DNA of 64,000 bases from UBA6197 sp047638075 (GTDB lineage Bacteria; Pseudomonadota; Alphaproteobacteria; Rhodobacterales; Rhodobacteraceae), in NCBI RefSeq assembly GCF_047638075.1, contig NZ_JBLJBV010000021.1:3138-67137 (forward strand). The letters run 5' to 3'. How positions within the stretch are numbered: position 1 is the stretch's first letter; each line of letters opens with the position of its first letter. Shown one piece after another: positions 15,167 through 23,756 of this stretch. Made by a program: the position numbers and the translations under genes. Below the pieces are notes generated by a model. That model was not told the origin of the DNA, searched no databases, and saw only the letters and a list, made by a program, of their open reading frames with translations.

Positions 15167-16759
15167 TCAAACCATCATTTCCTTCGTGGCGGTCAGCTTC
15201 AACTCGGGAAAATCGCGTTGGATTCGGTCGATATCCCATTGCAGACGCGTCAGAAACACCGCGTCCCCATCACTGTCAGTGGCGATATGCTGCTTGTTGA
15301 TGTTCACCAACCGCTCCACTTCTTGTTTGGGTCCGGAAACCCAACGCGCCGAGGTGAACTGGCTTGACTCGAACCGCACCGGCAGCCCGTATTCCAACTC
15401 GATCCGCGAGGCGAGAACCTCAAACTGAAGCGAGCCGACAACGCCGACGATGAACCCCGACCCGATCATCGGTTTGAACACCTTGGCGGCACCTTCCTCG
15501 GCAAATTGCAGCAGCGCCTTGTCCAGATGCTTGGCCTTCAGCGGATCCAACGCGCGCACCGTCTGCAAAAGCTCGGGCGCGAAGGAGGGGATACCGGTGA
15601 AACGCAGCAGTTCGCCCTCGGTCAGCGCGTCGCCAATCCGCAACTGCCCGTGGTTCGGAATGCCGATGATGTCGCCGGCCCAGGCCTCTTCGGCCAGTTC
15701 CCGGTCGGCGGCCAGAAACAGCACAGGATTGGTCACCGCCATCTGCTTTTTGCTGCGCACATGGGTCAGCTTCATGCCGCGTTCAAAATGCCCCGAGGCA
15801 AGACGCACAAAGGCCACCCGGTCGCGATGCTTGGGGTCCATGTTGGCCTGTACCTTGAACACGAATCCCGTAACGGTGGGTTCTTCGGGGCGGATCGTGC
15901 GGTCAGCATGCTGCGGCTGCGGCTCGGGGCCGTGTTCGCCCATCCCATCCATCAGTTCCTTCACCCCGAACGAATTGATCGCCGAGCCAAACCAGATGGG
16001 CGTCAGGTGCCCTTCCAAAAAGGACTGTCGGTCAAAGGCCGGCAGCAGTTCGCGCGCCATCTCCAACTCTTCGCGCAGCTTTGCAAGCTGACCTGCGGGG
16101 ATGTGCTTTTCCAGTTCCGGGTCATCCAGACCGTTGATCTTGATGCTTTCGGCGACGCGGTTACGGTCGGCGCGGTCCATCAGTTCCAACCGATCATGCA
16201 AGATGTCGTAACACCCTAGAAAATCACGCCCCATGCCGATCGGCCAGCTGGCAGGTGCCACGTCGATCGCCAGATTTTCCTGTATTTCGTCAATAATCTC
16301 AAATGTATCGCGGCTTTCGCGGTCCATCTTGTTGCAAAAGGTCAAGATCGGCAGATCACGCAGACGGCACACCTCAAAGAGCTTGCGGGTCTGGCTTTCG
16401 ACACCTTTTGCGCCGTCAATCACCATGATCGCGGCATCCACGGCCGTCAGCGTGCGGTAGGTATCTTCCGAAAAATCCGAGTGCCCGGGCGTGTCGACCA
16501 GATTGAACCGGTAACGGCGAAAATCAAAGCTCATCGCTGAGGCAGAAACCGAAATCCCGCGGTCCTGCTCCATCTTCATGAAGTCGGACCGGGTGCGCCG
16601 CGCCTCGCCCTTGGCGCGCACCTGGCCCGCCATCTGGATCGCTCCACCAAACAGCAGAAACTTTTCGGTCAGCGTGGTTTTTCCAGCGTCGGGATGCGAA
16701 ATGATCGCAAAGGTCCGGCGGCGGGCAATTTCGGGCGGGAGGGATGAGGTCTGGTTCAT
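15167..16759 (-). CDS. prfC: Peptide chain release factor 3
   Basis: A 530-residue translational GTPase that recycles RF1/RF2 from the ribosome after termination. The G1 motif has the RF3 form ISHPDAGKTTLTEKFL (near residue 22), G3 is DTPGHSDFSEDTYRTL, and G4 is FCNKMDRE. Domain II begins near residue 300 and the C-terminal domain contains GVVGSLQFEVLASRIELEYG, which is typical of RF3 and separates it from EF-G. Length matches E. coli RF3 (529). The ATG at 16759 begins MNQTSSLPPEIARRR; an upstream TTG at 16795 is not supported. Confidence 0.97.
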   Translation of the reverse strand: MNQTSSLPPEIARRRTFAIISHPDAGKTTLTEKFLLFGGAIQMAGQVRAKGEARRTRSDFMKMEQDRGISVSASAMSFDFRRYRFNLVDTPGHSDFSEDTYRTLTAVDAAIMVIDGAKGVESQTRKLFEVCRLRDLPILTFCNKMDRESRDTFEIIDEIQENLAIDVAPASWPIGMGRDFLGCYDILHDRLELMDRADRNRVAESIKINGLDDPELEKHIPAGQLAKLREELEMARELLPAFDRQSFLEGHLTPIWFGSAINSFGVKELMDGMGEHGPEPQPQHADRTIRPEEPTVTGFVFKVQANMDPKHRDRVAFVRLASGHFERGMKLTHVRSKKQMAVTNPVLFLAADRELAEEAWAGDIIGIPNHGQLRIGDALTEGELLRFTGIPSFAPELLQTVRALDPLKAKHLDKALLQFAEEGAAKVFKPMIGSGFIVGVVGSLQFEVLASRIELEYGLPVRFESSQFTSARWVSGPKQEVERLVNINKQHIATDSDGDAVFLTRLQWDIDRIQRDFPELKLTATKEMMV

Positions 16760-16840
16760 GGCGCGGGGTTTATCTGCTGCGCCGGTCTGGCGCAATCACC
16801 CACAATGCCCGCCGCCGTTAACAATCACCCCTATCGGCGG

Positions 16841-16862
16841 CTTTTTTTTGGCGTAAATACTC
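16841..16862. repeat. Half copy of the palindromic intergenic element, copy 2
   Basis: A T8 run followed by GGCGTAAATACTC at 16841-16862 is identical in its core to the element at 20144. The matching right arm is absent; instead a GC-rich patch follows (GGCCGCAGGCC, then GGGGGGC...GCCCCCC to about 16910). A short stem GCCGCCG (16811-16817) / CGGCGGC (16835-16841) directly precedes the T-run, so the plus-strand reading looks like an intrinsic terminator although no plus-strand gene lies upstream. Confidence 0.55.
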
Positions 16863-16924
16863 ACCGGGGGGAGGCCGCAGGCCGGGGGGCGGTCAGCCCC
16901 CCTCTACTCCGGTCCCGTCTTCGG

Positions 16925-17938
16925 TCAGTCGGTTTTGCGAAACAGCTTGTCACGGGTGGCGCTATCGATCAGCTCTGGCCCCGCCTCGGTGCCAAGATGC
17001 GGTTGGTGGGTCAGGCCCGGCAGGTGGGCGCGCACCTCTGCTGCCAACTCATCGGGCAAAAGGCTCAGCGTGGTATCGCTGACCAAAAGGCTTTCGCAGG
17101 GAATACCTTCGGCATAGACAATCTCGTGGCGGTCAAAGACCAGCGCGTAATAATTGATATAACCGCCCTCGCGCCGCCAGACATGACTACCATCCACCAG
17201 ATATTTGGCCTGCACCAGAATCTCTGCGGTCTGGCCAATTCGCTGCGCACCGCGCCGATAAAGAAATATCCGGTGATGCGGGCTGACCACCAGATCACCC
17301 TCATTGCCCAGCGTGCCCGCTGAAATCACCACCGGCGCGAATGACCCCAGCGCGCGCAGCGTCGCCTTGGCCACCAGTCGAACGGGTTGCGGCCCGGAAT
17401 CGCGGGTCAGCACCATATCGCCAGGGATCAGCATTTCAATCGGGCGCTGCATTCCACCTGCCAGCGTGATCATCGTGCCGGTGGTAAAGGCAATGCAGAT
17501 CAGGTCTGACAGACGCACTGTCCCCGGATCCTCATGCACTTCGATCAACGTATACTCGGTGCGTGGCGCCATAGGGGTCATGGGCAGCGCATAAAGATCG
17601 TGGGTTTTTCCATGCTGAATCATTAGAATATCCACGATATCGCCATCAGCGGCCATCATCACATGACGGCCAACCAGCGTGACAGGGTCACCGGCCTGGC
17701 CAATTTGTGAACCGGGCGCAACAGTCTGCTCGCGTACAGTGTCAGTCGGGGGCGCGGAATGCAGCATCAGCGTCATGCTTTGCGCTGCGCGGTCAAGCTG
17801 ATAAATGTCGCCACGTTCGCATAGCCCGGCCAGGTTCAGCCCGTCGCCCTGATTGGCCCCCGATGTCACCCGGACCGCATCGGCCGCAAAAACATGTGTG
17901 ACTGTGACGGGTGGTAGGGCGGGGGCGTTCGTAGGCAT
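16925..17938 (-). CDS. Hint-domain protein with altered nucleophile
   Basis: A 337-residue protein with a C-terminal Hint (hedgehog/intein) fold of the bacterial Hint_2 type (about residues 140-310). Block A reads AFTTGTMITLAGG and continues RPIEMLIPGDMVLTRDSGPQPVRL; block B reads VVSPHHRIFLY; later FDRHEIVYAEGIPCESLLVSD. In the family the first residue of block A is Cys (or Ser) and acts as nucleophile; here it is Ala, with a Cys two residues earlier. The N-terminal 130 residues are a beta-rich domain with no signal peptide. It could be a pseudo-Hint scaffold rather than a self-cleaving protein. Start at ATG 17938 (MPTNAPALPP). Related to the protein at 52413-52937. Confidence 0.8.
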   Translation of the reverse strand: MPTNAPALPPVTVTHVFAADAVRVTSGANQGDGLNLAGLCERGDIYQLDRAAQSMTLMLHSAPPTDTVREQTVAPGSQIGQAGDPVTLVGRHVMMAADGDIVDILMIQHGKTHDLYALPMTPMAPRTEYTLIEVHEDPGTVRLSDLICIAFTTGTMITLAGGMQRPIEMLIPGDMVLTRDSGPQPVRLVAKATLRALGSFAPVVISAGTLGNEGDLVVSPHHRIFLYRRGAQRIGQTAEILVQAKYLVDGSHVWRREGGYINYYALVFDRHEIVYAEGIPCESLLVSDTTLSLLPDELAAEVRAHLPGLTHQPHLGTEAGPELIDSATRDKLFRKTD

Positions 17939-18144
17939 CGTTGCCAAAGTCCTGTGCAAGCCAAGTGTATGTCCGGCAATCCGGCTTGGGTGGGGTGTAA
18001 ACCAAATCAATTGCCTTTGGGTAAAGTAATTCAATAATCTTGGGCTTACCCTTGCGGCGGCCCTTTTGCGCCATTACCGGCGCAACAGAGGGTCCGGGTA
18101 CGGAATGATAGCCCAATTCGGGCATGACTATGAAGGAGTGGACG

Positions 18145-18924
18145 ATGGATCTGGGAATCGCGGGCAAACGTGCCTTGGTTTGTGCCGCCTCGAAAGGGTT
18201 GGGGCGCGGTTCCGCCGAGGCGCTGGCCGAAGCAGGCGTTTCGCTGGTGATCAATGCGCGCACGCCGGGGCCGCTGGAACAGGCCGCAGCCGACATTGCC
18301 GCGCGTCACGGTGTCAGCGTGGTGCCGGTTGCCGCCGATATCACAACCGCGGAAGGGCGCGCCAGGGTTTTGACGGCCGCAGGCGATGTGGATATTTTGG
18401 TAACCAATGCCGGTGGGCCGCCGCCGGGCCTGTGGTCGGACTGGTCGCGCGACGATTTCATCAAGGCGTTGGATGCCAATATGCTGACGCCGATTGCGCT
18501 GATGCAGGCGTGCCTTCCGGGAATGATGGCGCGGGGCTGGGGGCGGGTGGTCAATATCACCTCGCAATCGGTGAAATCACCGATTGGCGTGCTGGGTCTG
18601 TCAAACTCGGCGCGGGCCGGGTTGACGGGCTTTGTCGCGGGCACGGCGCGACAGGTGGCTGCCTCGGGTGTGTGCATCAACAATCTGCTGCCGGGCATCC
18701 ACGCGACCGACCGGGCGCTGGCGCTGGATGGGGGCGTGGCCACGGCGCAAGGCATCACCCTTGAGGCGGCGGCGGCACAGCGTCAGGCAACCATCCCCGC
18801 CCGCCGCTATGGCACCGCAGCAGAATTCGGCGCGGCCTGTGCCTTTTTGTGTTCCGCCCATGCCGGGTTCATTGTCGGGCAGAATATCTTGCTGGATGGG
18901 GGCGGGTTCAATTCGACAATGTGA
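18145..18924 (+). CDS. SDR-family oxidoreductase, BKR-like, atypical active site
   Basis: A 259-residue Rossmann-fold protein of the short-chain dehydrogenase family. The cofactor region is ALVCAASKGLGRGSAEAL near residue 10, slightly off the usual TGxxxGxG (Ala-Ala-Ser in place of Thr-Gly), and NAGGPPPG follows near 93. The catalytic Ser is present (NITSQSVKSP), but the YxxxK element is replaced by LSNSARAG, so the usual Tyr and Lys are missing. This matches a subgroup annotated as BKR-like SDR that lacks a perfect catalytic tetrad. The ATG at 18145 follows AAGGAG. It may not be a classical oxidoreductase. Confidence 0.85.
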   Translation: MDLGIAGKRALVCAASKGLGRGSAEALAEAGVSLVINARTPGPLEQAAADIAARHGVSVVPVAADITTAEGRARVLTAAGDVDILVTNAGGPPPGLWSDWSRDDFIKALDANMLTPIALMQACLPGMMARGWGRVVNITSQSVKSPIGVLGLSNSARAGLTGFVAGTARQVAASGVCINNLLPGIHATDRALALDGGVATAQGITLEAAAAQRQATIPARRYGTAAEFGAACAFLCSAHAGFIVGQNILLDGGGFNSTM

Positions 18925-19020
18925 CCGGGCCGGGTGGCTTGCAAGACGGGGGCGGGGCTGGTATCGCACGGTGCCGAAGGGCGCTAAGTTGACTGAATTG
19001 ATCGGAATGACCGCGTGACC

Positions 19021-20136
19021 ATGCCCTCGCCCGAGAGCGTCCAACAAACGGGCCGCGATGCACCTCCCCGGCTTGAGGTGCAAAATCTGATCCGCCGTTT
19101 TGACGCGCAGGCGGTGGTCGATGATGTGTCCTTCAGGATTCCGTCGGGGCAGGTGACGTGCCTGCTGGGCCCGTCGGGCTGCGGCAAATCCACCACGCTG
19201 CGGATCATCGCGGGCGTCGACATGCAAGACAGCGGCCAGATTTATGTTGACGGCCGGCTGGTGTGCGACACGGTATTCAGGGTGCCGCCGGAACGTCGCG
19301 CCATCGGGCTGATGTTTCAGGATTTCGCCCTGTTTCCGCATCTGTCGGTTGCCGAAAACGTCGCCTTCGGGCTGCACGGCACCCGCGCCGAAAAGCGCGC
19401 CCGTGTGGCCGATCTGCTGGAACGGGTTCACCTTGAAGACCATATCGACAGCTACCCCCATGCGCTGTCGGGTGGCGAACAACAACGTGTGGCGCTCGCA
19501 CGCGCGCTTGCGCCGAATCCGCGTATCCTACTGATGGATGAACCTTTTTCCGGCCTGGATGAGCGCCTGCGCGACGGTATTCGCGACGAGACATTGGCCC
19601 TGTTGAAGGAGGAGGGCACCGCCGTGTTGCTGGTCACCCACGAGCCGCATGAGGCAATGCGGATGGCCGATCAGATCTTGCTGATGCGGGCCGGCAAAAT
19701 CGTGCAGCGCGGCGCGCCCTACAACCTTTATAACGCCCCGGTCGACCGCGCAGCGGCGGCGTTCTTTTCCGATGTGAACATCTTGCGCACGCGGGTGCGG
19801 GGCGCGCTTTGCGATACCCCCTTCGGGCAATTCCTGATGCCGGGCCAACCCGACGATACCGAGGTTGAGATCGTCATCCGCCCGCAACACCTGAAAATTG
19901 ACTTCGACCGCAACGGTCGCGGCCCTAACCCGACGCCACAAGACGGAACAGCCGCCCGTGCCTGCGTCGAGCGCGCCCGCTTCATGGGGCGCGAAAGCCT
20001 GATCGAGTATCGTATGGACTTCGACGGATCGGTCTTGAAGGTGACGGTGCCAAATGTCTTTCTACCCAATCCCGGCACGCCAATGTGGTTGACGATCCGC
20101 CGCGATCGCTGCTTTGTCTTTCCGGCCAAAGACTGA
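19021..20136 (+). CDS. ABC transporter ATP-binding protein (FbpC/PotA type)
   Basis: A 371-residue ATPase subunit. Walker A is GPSGCGKSTT near residue 53, the Q-loop is FQDFALFPHLSV, the signature is ALSGGEQQRVALARAL, Walker B is ILLMDEPFSGLD and the switch His lies in LVTHEPHEAMRMAD. A C-terminal TOBE-like regulatory domain (about 250-371) places it among importers of iron(III), sulfate, spermidine or similar. No permease or binding protein is adjacent, so it is an orphan ATPase that must pair with partners encoded elsewhere. A GTG six bases upstream (19015) is an equally possible start; neither has a strong ribosome binding site. Confidence 0.88.
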   Translation: MPSPESVQQTGRDAPPRLEVQNLIRRFDAQAVVDDVSFRIPSGQVTCLLGPSGCGKSTTLRIIAGVDMQDSGQIYVDGRLVCDTVFRVPPERRAIGLMFQDFALFPHLSVAENVAFGLHGTRAEKRARVADLLERVHLEDHIDSYPHALSGGEQQRVALARALAPNPRILLMDEPFSGLDERLRDGIRDETLALLKEEGTAVLLVTHEPHEAMRMADQILLMRAGKIVQRGAPYNLYNAPVDRAAAAFFSDVNILRTRVRGALCDTPFGQFLMPGQPDDTEVEIVIRPQHLKIDFDRNGRGPNPTPQDGTAARACVERARFMGRESLIEYRMDFDGSVLKVTVPNVFLPNPGTPMWLTIRRDRCFVFPAKD

Positions 20137-20143
20137 CCCATTC

Positions 20144-20177
20144 GCTTTTTTTTGGCGTAAATACTCCCGCCGGAGGC
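20144..20177. repeat. Half copy of the palindromic intergenic element, copy 3
   Basis: GC, a T8 run, GGCGTAAATACTC and CCGCCGGAGGC at 20144-20177 match the left arm of copy 4 (34836-34863) and the core of copy 2. It begins 8 bases after the ABC ATPase stop. No right arm follows, so it is half of the palindrome seen at 34836-34908. Confidence 0.6.
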
Positions 20178-20322
20178 CCAACAGAACAGACCCCCCTACG
20201 CTGAAGTCCTGGCGCTTTCAGTCGTGGCAGCGCACTTTTGCGGCGCGGGCAGGCCGTGGCCCCATTTTCATTTGGCATTTCCAGCGCGGCACGTTTAGCC
20301 TCTTTTGAAACTGGAGGAAAAC

Positions 20323-21102
20323 ATGCTGCAAGCAGATGATAACGGGCCCTCGACGCTGCCGCAGGTGCAAGAGGTGCCGCTGGCTGCTATCGCGGATGTG
20401 TTGCGCGCTGGTTTGCGCGATTTCATGCGCGCCCCGGCCTTCGGTATTTTCTTCTCAACCGTCTATGTTGTTGGCGGGATGGTACTTTATCTTGTGGTTG
20501 CGATGGCAGGGCAGGAATGGTGGTTGATCCCCTTTGTTGTCGGGTTTCCGCTTTTGGCCCCTTTCGCGGCAATCGGCCTTTATGAAGTCAGTCGCCGCAT
20601 TGAAACCGGTAAGCCGCTGTTTTGGCGCGAAGTTCTGGGCGTCATCTTTGCCCAGAAAGACCGCCAGATTCCGTCAATGTCGATGGTAATCCTGCTGATG
20701 TTCATGTTTTGGGTCTTTGTCGCCCATACCATATTTGCCCTGTTCATGGGGGTTGCCTCGTTGACCAATATCACCTCGTCGCTGGGGGTTCTGATGACTG
20801 GCAACGGGCCGTTGATGCTTGCCATCGGCACGGGTATTGGCGCGGGTTTTGCCTTGGCGCTGTTTTCGTTTACCGTGGTTGGCCTACCGCTTTTGCTGGA
20901 CCGGGAGGTTGATTTCATCACCGCAATCGTGACCAGCATCGAGGCGGTTCGGGCCAATCTTGTGACGATGGCGGCATGGGGCTGCACGATCGCAGGGCTT
21001 TTGTTTCTGGGCATGGTGCCGCTGTTTTGGGGGTTGTTTGTGGTGCTTCCGGTGCTGGGGCATGCAAGCTGGCACATGTACCGCAGGCTCATGGCGGATT
21101 AA
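20323..21102 (+). CDS. DUF2189 membrane protein
   Basis: A 259-residue integral membrane protein of the DUF2189 family. After a short cytosolic segment with PLAAIADVLRAGLRDFMRAP, six hydrophobic segments are seen at about residues 40-65, 68-85, 120-145, 165-195, 220-240 and 240-255. The FSFTVVGLPLLLDREVDFITA stretch between the fourth and fifth helix is the family signature. Function is unknown; in many proteobacteria relatives sit near cytochrome oxidase genes, which is not the case here. ATG 20323 follows CTGGAGG. Confidence 0.8.
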   Translation: MLQADDNGPSTLPQVQEVPLAAIADVLRAGLRDFMRAPAFGIFFSTVYVVGGMVLYLVVAMAGQEWWLIPFVVGFPLLAPFAAIGLYEVSRRIETGKPLFWREVLGVIFAQKDRQIPSMSMVILLMFMFWVFVAHTIFALFMGVASLTNITSSLGVLMTGNGPLMLAIGTGIGAGFALALFSFTVVGLPLLLDREVDFITAIVTSIEAVRANLVTMAAWGCTIAGLLFLGMVPLFWGLFVVLPVLGHASWHMYRRLMAD

Positions 21103-21115
21103 GCTGGGCCTGTTC

Positions 21116-21147
21116 AAAAAAAAGGGCGGGGCCGACTGGCCTCGCCC
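21116..21147 (-). terminator. Intrinsic terminator of the M23 peptidase-bactofilin unit
   Basis: On the minus strand, GGGCGAGGCC pairs with GGCCCCGCCC (21124-21147, one mismatch) around a short loop and is followed by eight T residues (21116-21123). It lies 30 bases past the bactofilin stop codon. Confidence 0.8.
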
Positions 21148-21176
21148 TCACATCTGAAAGGTATCGTGACGAAGGT

Positions 21177-21674
21177 TTATTGGCCCTCTGGCATGGGCGG
21201 CGCCAGTTTGGGCGTGCCGGTACCGTTCGACAACGGGTCATCCTGACGCTGGACTGAGCCTTCAAAATGTGCGCCCGATTCGATTGCGATTGTCTTGTGG
21301 ACGATGTCGCCCTCGACCCGCGCGGTTGAGGTCAGCCGGACCTTAAGCCCGCGTACACGGCCGACAACGCGGCCGTTTACAACCACGTCGTCAGCTATGA
21401 TCTCACCGCGGATCGTCGCGCTTTCGCCAACTGTCAAAAGGTGCGCACGGATGTCACCCTCGACAACGCCTTCCACCTGAATATCGCCTGTGGTCTTGAT
21501 GTTGCCCGTGATCGTCAGATCTGACGACAGGACCGAGGCCGCAGCTTTGACGCGCGGTGCTGTGGGAACAAAATCCCCGGCGGACTTTGTCATCGTTCCG
21601 TCTGAGGTCTTGGATTTTTCAGTGTCGGCCGCAGCTTTTGGGCCGGGCTCATTTATTCTGCTTTTAGAAAACAT
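21177..21674 (-). CDS. Bactofilin
   Basis: A 165-residue polymer-forming cytoskeletal protein of the bactofilin family. A disordered N-terminal tail (residues 1-45, rich in Ser, Thr and Lys) leads into the right-handed beta-helix core, about residues 48-145, with the repeating pattern SDLTITGNIKTTGDIQVEG, VEGDIRAHLLTVGESATIRG and VVVNGRVVGRVRG, then a short Pro-rich tail. Bactofilins form membrane-associated filaments that position cell-wall enzymes. Its start overlaps the stop of the M23 peptidase gene by 11 bases, so the two should be made together and act together in wall remodelling or shape. Confidence 0.92.
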   Translation of the reverse strand: MFSKSRINEPGPKAAADTEKSKTSDGTMTKSAGDFVPTAPRVKAAASVLSSDLTITGNIKTTGDIQVEGVVEGDIRAHLLTVGESATIRGEIIADDVVVNGRVVGRVRGLKVRLTSTARVEGDIVHKTIAIESGAHFEGSVQRQDDPLSNGTGTPKLAPPMPEGQ

Positions 21675-22989
21675 CTTTGGCCGCCTTGATGAAGGTCATC
21701 GGGTTAACAGGTGCACCGCCCACCTGAATTTCATAATGCAGGTGCGGGCCGGTTGACCGTCCAGTATTGCCCATATCACCGATATGATCCCCGCGCGAGA
21801 CCTTTTGGCCCACGCTTACGCGGATTTTGGACAGATGGCCGTAAACTGTTGTGGTGCCGAACTCGTGCCGGACCTTGATCACATTGCCATAGCCGTTCTG
21901 GCGCCCTGCGGTCGTAACAACCCCGTCGGCTGTGCTATACACTGACGTGCCTATCGGGCCGGCCATGTCAATGCCGGCATGCAGCCGCCCCCAGCGGTAG
22001 CCGAAGGGCGAGGTAAAGCGGAAAGCCGCCTTCAACGGCATATCGAACGGCATCTTTTCCACAGCGATCCGGTAAAGGTTCATCTGGTCCAGGGAACCAA
22101 GAATATTACTGGCGCGCGCCTCATCTGCGGTCAGGCTGGCGTTGCCCTTGGATGAAAAAGATATCGGCGTCAAAGGTCCGCCGTGGCCTGAATAGCCCTT
22201 GCGCACCTGTGTCAGGATGCTGTCGGGGTTCATCCCGGCCGCTTTGAACATCTTGTCCAGCGGAGCCATGGAGACAGTTACTGCGCCTTCCAGCGTCGTG
22301 AATATTTCGTCATTTCGCTGTTCCAACAGTCGTTTTTCCAGCAAGATCTGGTCGGCTTCGCTACGGGCGGCCTCTGCGTCGCGCTCCATGATGTCGCGTT
22401 CCTGGGCGGTGGCACCCAATGCGGCGGTCAGGAAATCAACGGTCGAAGCCATATCCTGGGTGCGCGCGGCGTCCGACACAGCATCGGCGTTGCTGCCGTT
22501 CATGTCGGCCTGAACGGCCGCCATTTCGGTGCGCGCTTCGTCGCGTTCACCCATGGTGCGGCGCAGCGTCCCCTGAATCACGTCGATCCCGGTTTCCAGT
22601 TCGCGCCGCCGCTCTTCCGAGGAGAGCAGCGTTGACTGCATTTTTGAAACCTGCTCCAGCGCCAACTGAAAGCGGTCTTGCGCCGCCAGCGCCTCGGCTG
22701 CGCGGGCATCGCGTTCCTTGGATAGGGTATCAAGCCGATATTCGAATGCCACCTGGGCCCGCGCTGCCTGATCGCGCGTCGAGCCAGAGCTGATCCCATC
22801 AATGAACAACAGTGACGTTGCGATGACCGACCAACCAAAGACCAGACACGATACACCCAGCGTCAACGCCTGCGTGATGGGCTTAAGCCGCACGAATCGG
22901 GTAGAGGTTTCAGACTTCAAGAACAGCCGCTGTTCGGGCAGCCAGCGTTCAAGTGTTGAATTCAGCCGGTCATTGATGCGTCTGTGCAA
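21664..22989 (-). CDS. M23 family metallopeptidase with coiled-coil N-terminus (DUF5930 type)
   Basis: A 441-residue envelope peptidase. One transmembrane helix (about residues 40-65) anchors the protein, followed by a long coiled coil (about 75-225). The C-terminal M23 (LytM) domain, about 310-435, has FGYRWGRLHAGIDMAGP with the zinc ligands His and Asp, and TGPHLHYEIQVGG with HLH, so the active site is complete and endopeptidase activity on peptidoglycan is expected. The start is probably the TTG at 22989, 8 bases after AAAGGA; no ATG is suitably placed. The gene overlaps the bactofilin gene downstream, as in other bacteria where bactofilin and M23 proteins shape the cell. Confidence 0.9.
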   Translation of the reverse strand: MHRRINDRLNSTLERWLPEQRLFLKSETSTRFVRLKPITQALTLGVSCLVFGWSVIATSLLFIDGISSGSTRDQAARAQVAFEYRLDTLSKERDARAAEALAAQDRFQLALEQVSKMQSTLLSSEERRRELETGIDVIQGTLRRTMGERDEARTEMAAVQADMNGSNADAVSDAARTQDMASTVDFLTAALGATAQERDIMERDAEAARSEADQILLEKRLLEQRNDEIFTTLEGAVTVSMAPLDKMFKAAGMNPDSILTQVRKGYSGHGGPLTPISFSSKGNASLTADEARASNILGSLDQMNLYRIAVEKMPFDMPLKAAFRFTSPFGYRWGRLHAGIDMAGPIGTSVYSTADGVVTTAGRQNGYGNVIKVRHEFGTTTVYGHLSKIRVSVGQKVSRGDHIGDMGNTGRSTGPHLHYEIQVGGAPVNPMTFIKAAKDVF

Positions 22990-23144
22990 GCCACTTGTCC
23001 TTTATCGTTTTTGCAAGGGCGGCGCGGACCGAGCCGTTACGTCACCCAAGCGCGGAGTAGCAAGCGCTGTGGTGCCGGCGCAACAAGTTTTGAACGATTT
23101 GGTGCAGTGACGGCGGTTCACTGTAAAAATGCGCGGCTTTTCGC

Positions 23145-23642
23145 CTAATTATCCCCAATTTCGGGCTTTATGAGGTGTTTGACGGCCTCCAGAACTTCTT
23201 CGGCATGGCCTGCGACCTTGACCTTTGGCCAAATCCGCGCAACGCGACCCGTGGAATCAATCAGCAGCGTACGACGCTCGATTCCCATGTGGGTCTTGCC
23301 GTACATTTTCTTTTCAACCCAAGTGCCATAACGTTCGCAGGTATCGCCGCTTTCATCCGATACCAGCACCACATCGAGGCTGTGTTTGGCGCAAAACTTT
23401 TCGTGCCTGGCCGGGCTGTCTTTTGAAATACCGATTATCCGTGCCCCGAAGGCTGCAAATTGCGGCGCAAGGCGGGTAAAATCCTGCGCCTCCAGGGTGC
23501 AGCCGGGCGTGTCATCCTTTGGATAGAAATAAAGTACCACCGGGCTGGGACGCAGTGATGACAGGGTAAGGGTTTCGCCGCCGGTCCCGTTTTCTGTCTG
23601 GGGCAAGGTAAAATCAGGCGCAGTTTCGCCGATCTGGGGCAT
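23145..23642 (-). CDS. bcp: Peroxiredoxin, BCP/PrxQ type
   Basis: A 165-residue thiol peroxidase that reduces hydroperoxides. The peroxidatic Cys48 lies in YPKDDTPGCTLEAQDF. The resolving Cys found five residues later in E. coli BCP is absent (CTLEAQ), so resolution may use one of the later cysteines (KFCAKH near 89 or DTCERYG near 108) or an external thiol. GISKDSPARHEKF and the C-terminal KVKVAGHAEEVL are typical. The ATG at 23642 is preferred to the adjacent ATG at 23645 because the Shine-Dalgarno GGAGG is only 2 bases from the latter. It is divergent from the AsmA-like gene. Confidence 0.92.
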   Translation of the reverse strand: MPQIGETAPDFTLPQTENGTGGETLTLSSLRPSPVVLYFYPKDDTPGCTLEAQDFTRLAPQFAAFGARIIGISKDSPARHEKFCAKHSLDVVLVSDESGDTCERYGTWVEKKMYGKTHMGIERRTLLIDSTGRVARIWPKVKVAGHAEEVLEAVKHLIKPEIGDN

Positions 23643-23756
23643 CATATCCTCCTTCAGGGGTGAACAGGATTTACGTTTAGGCCGGTTATGCGCCAAGATA
23701 CAGGCAGACCCGCAACAAGGCCGCACTGTGACGCGCCGGGCAAGTGATGAGGTAGG

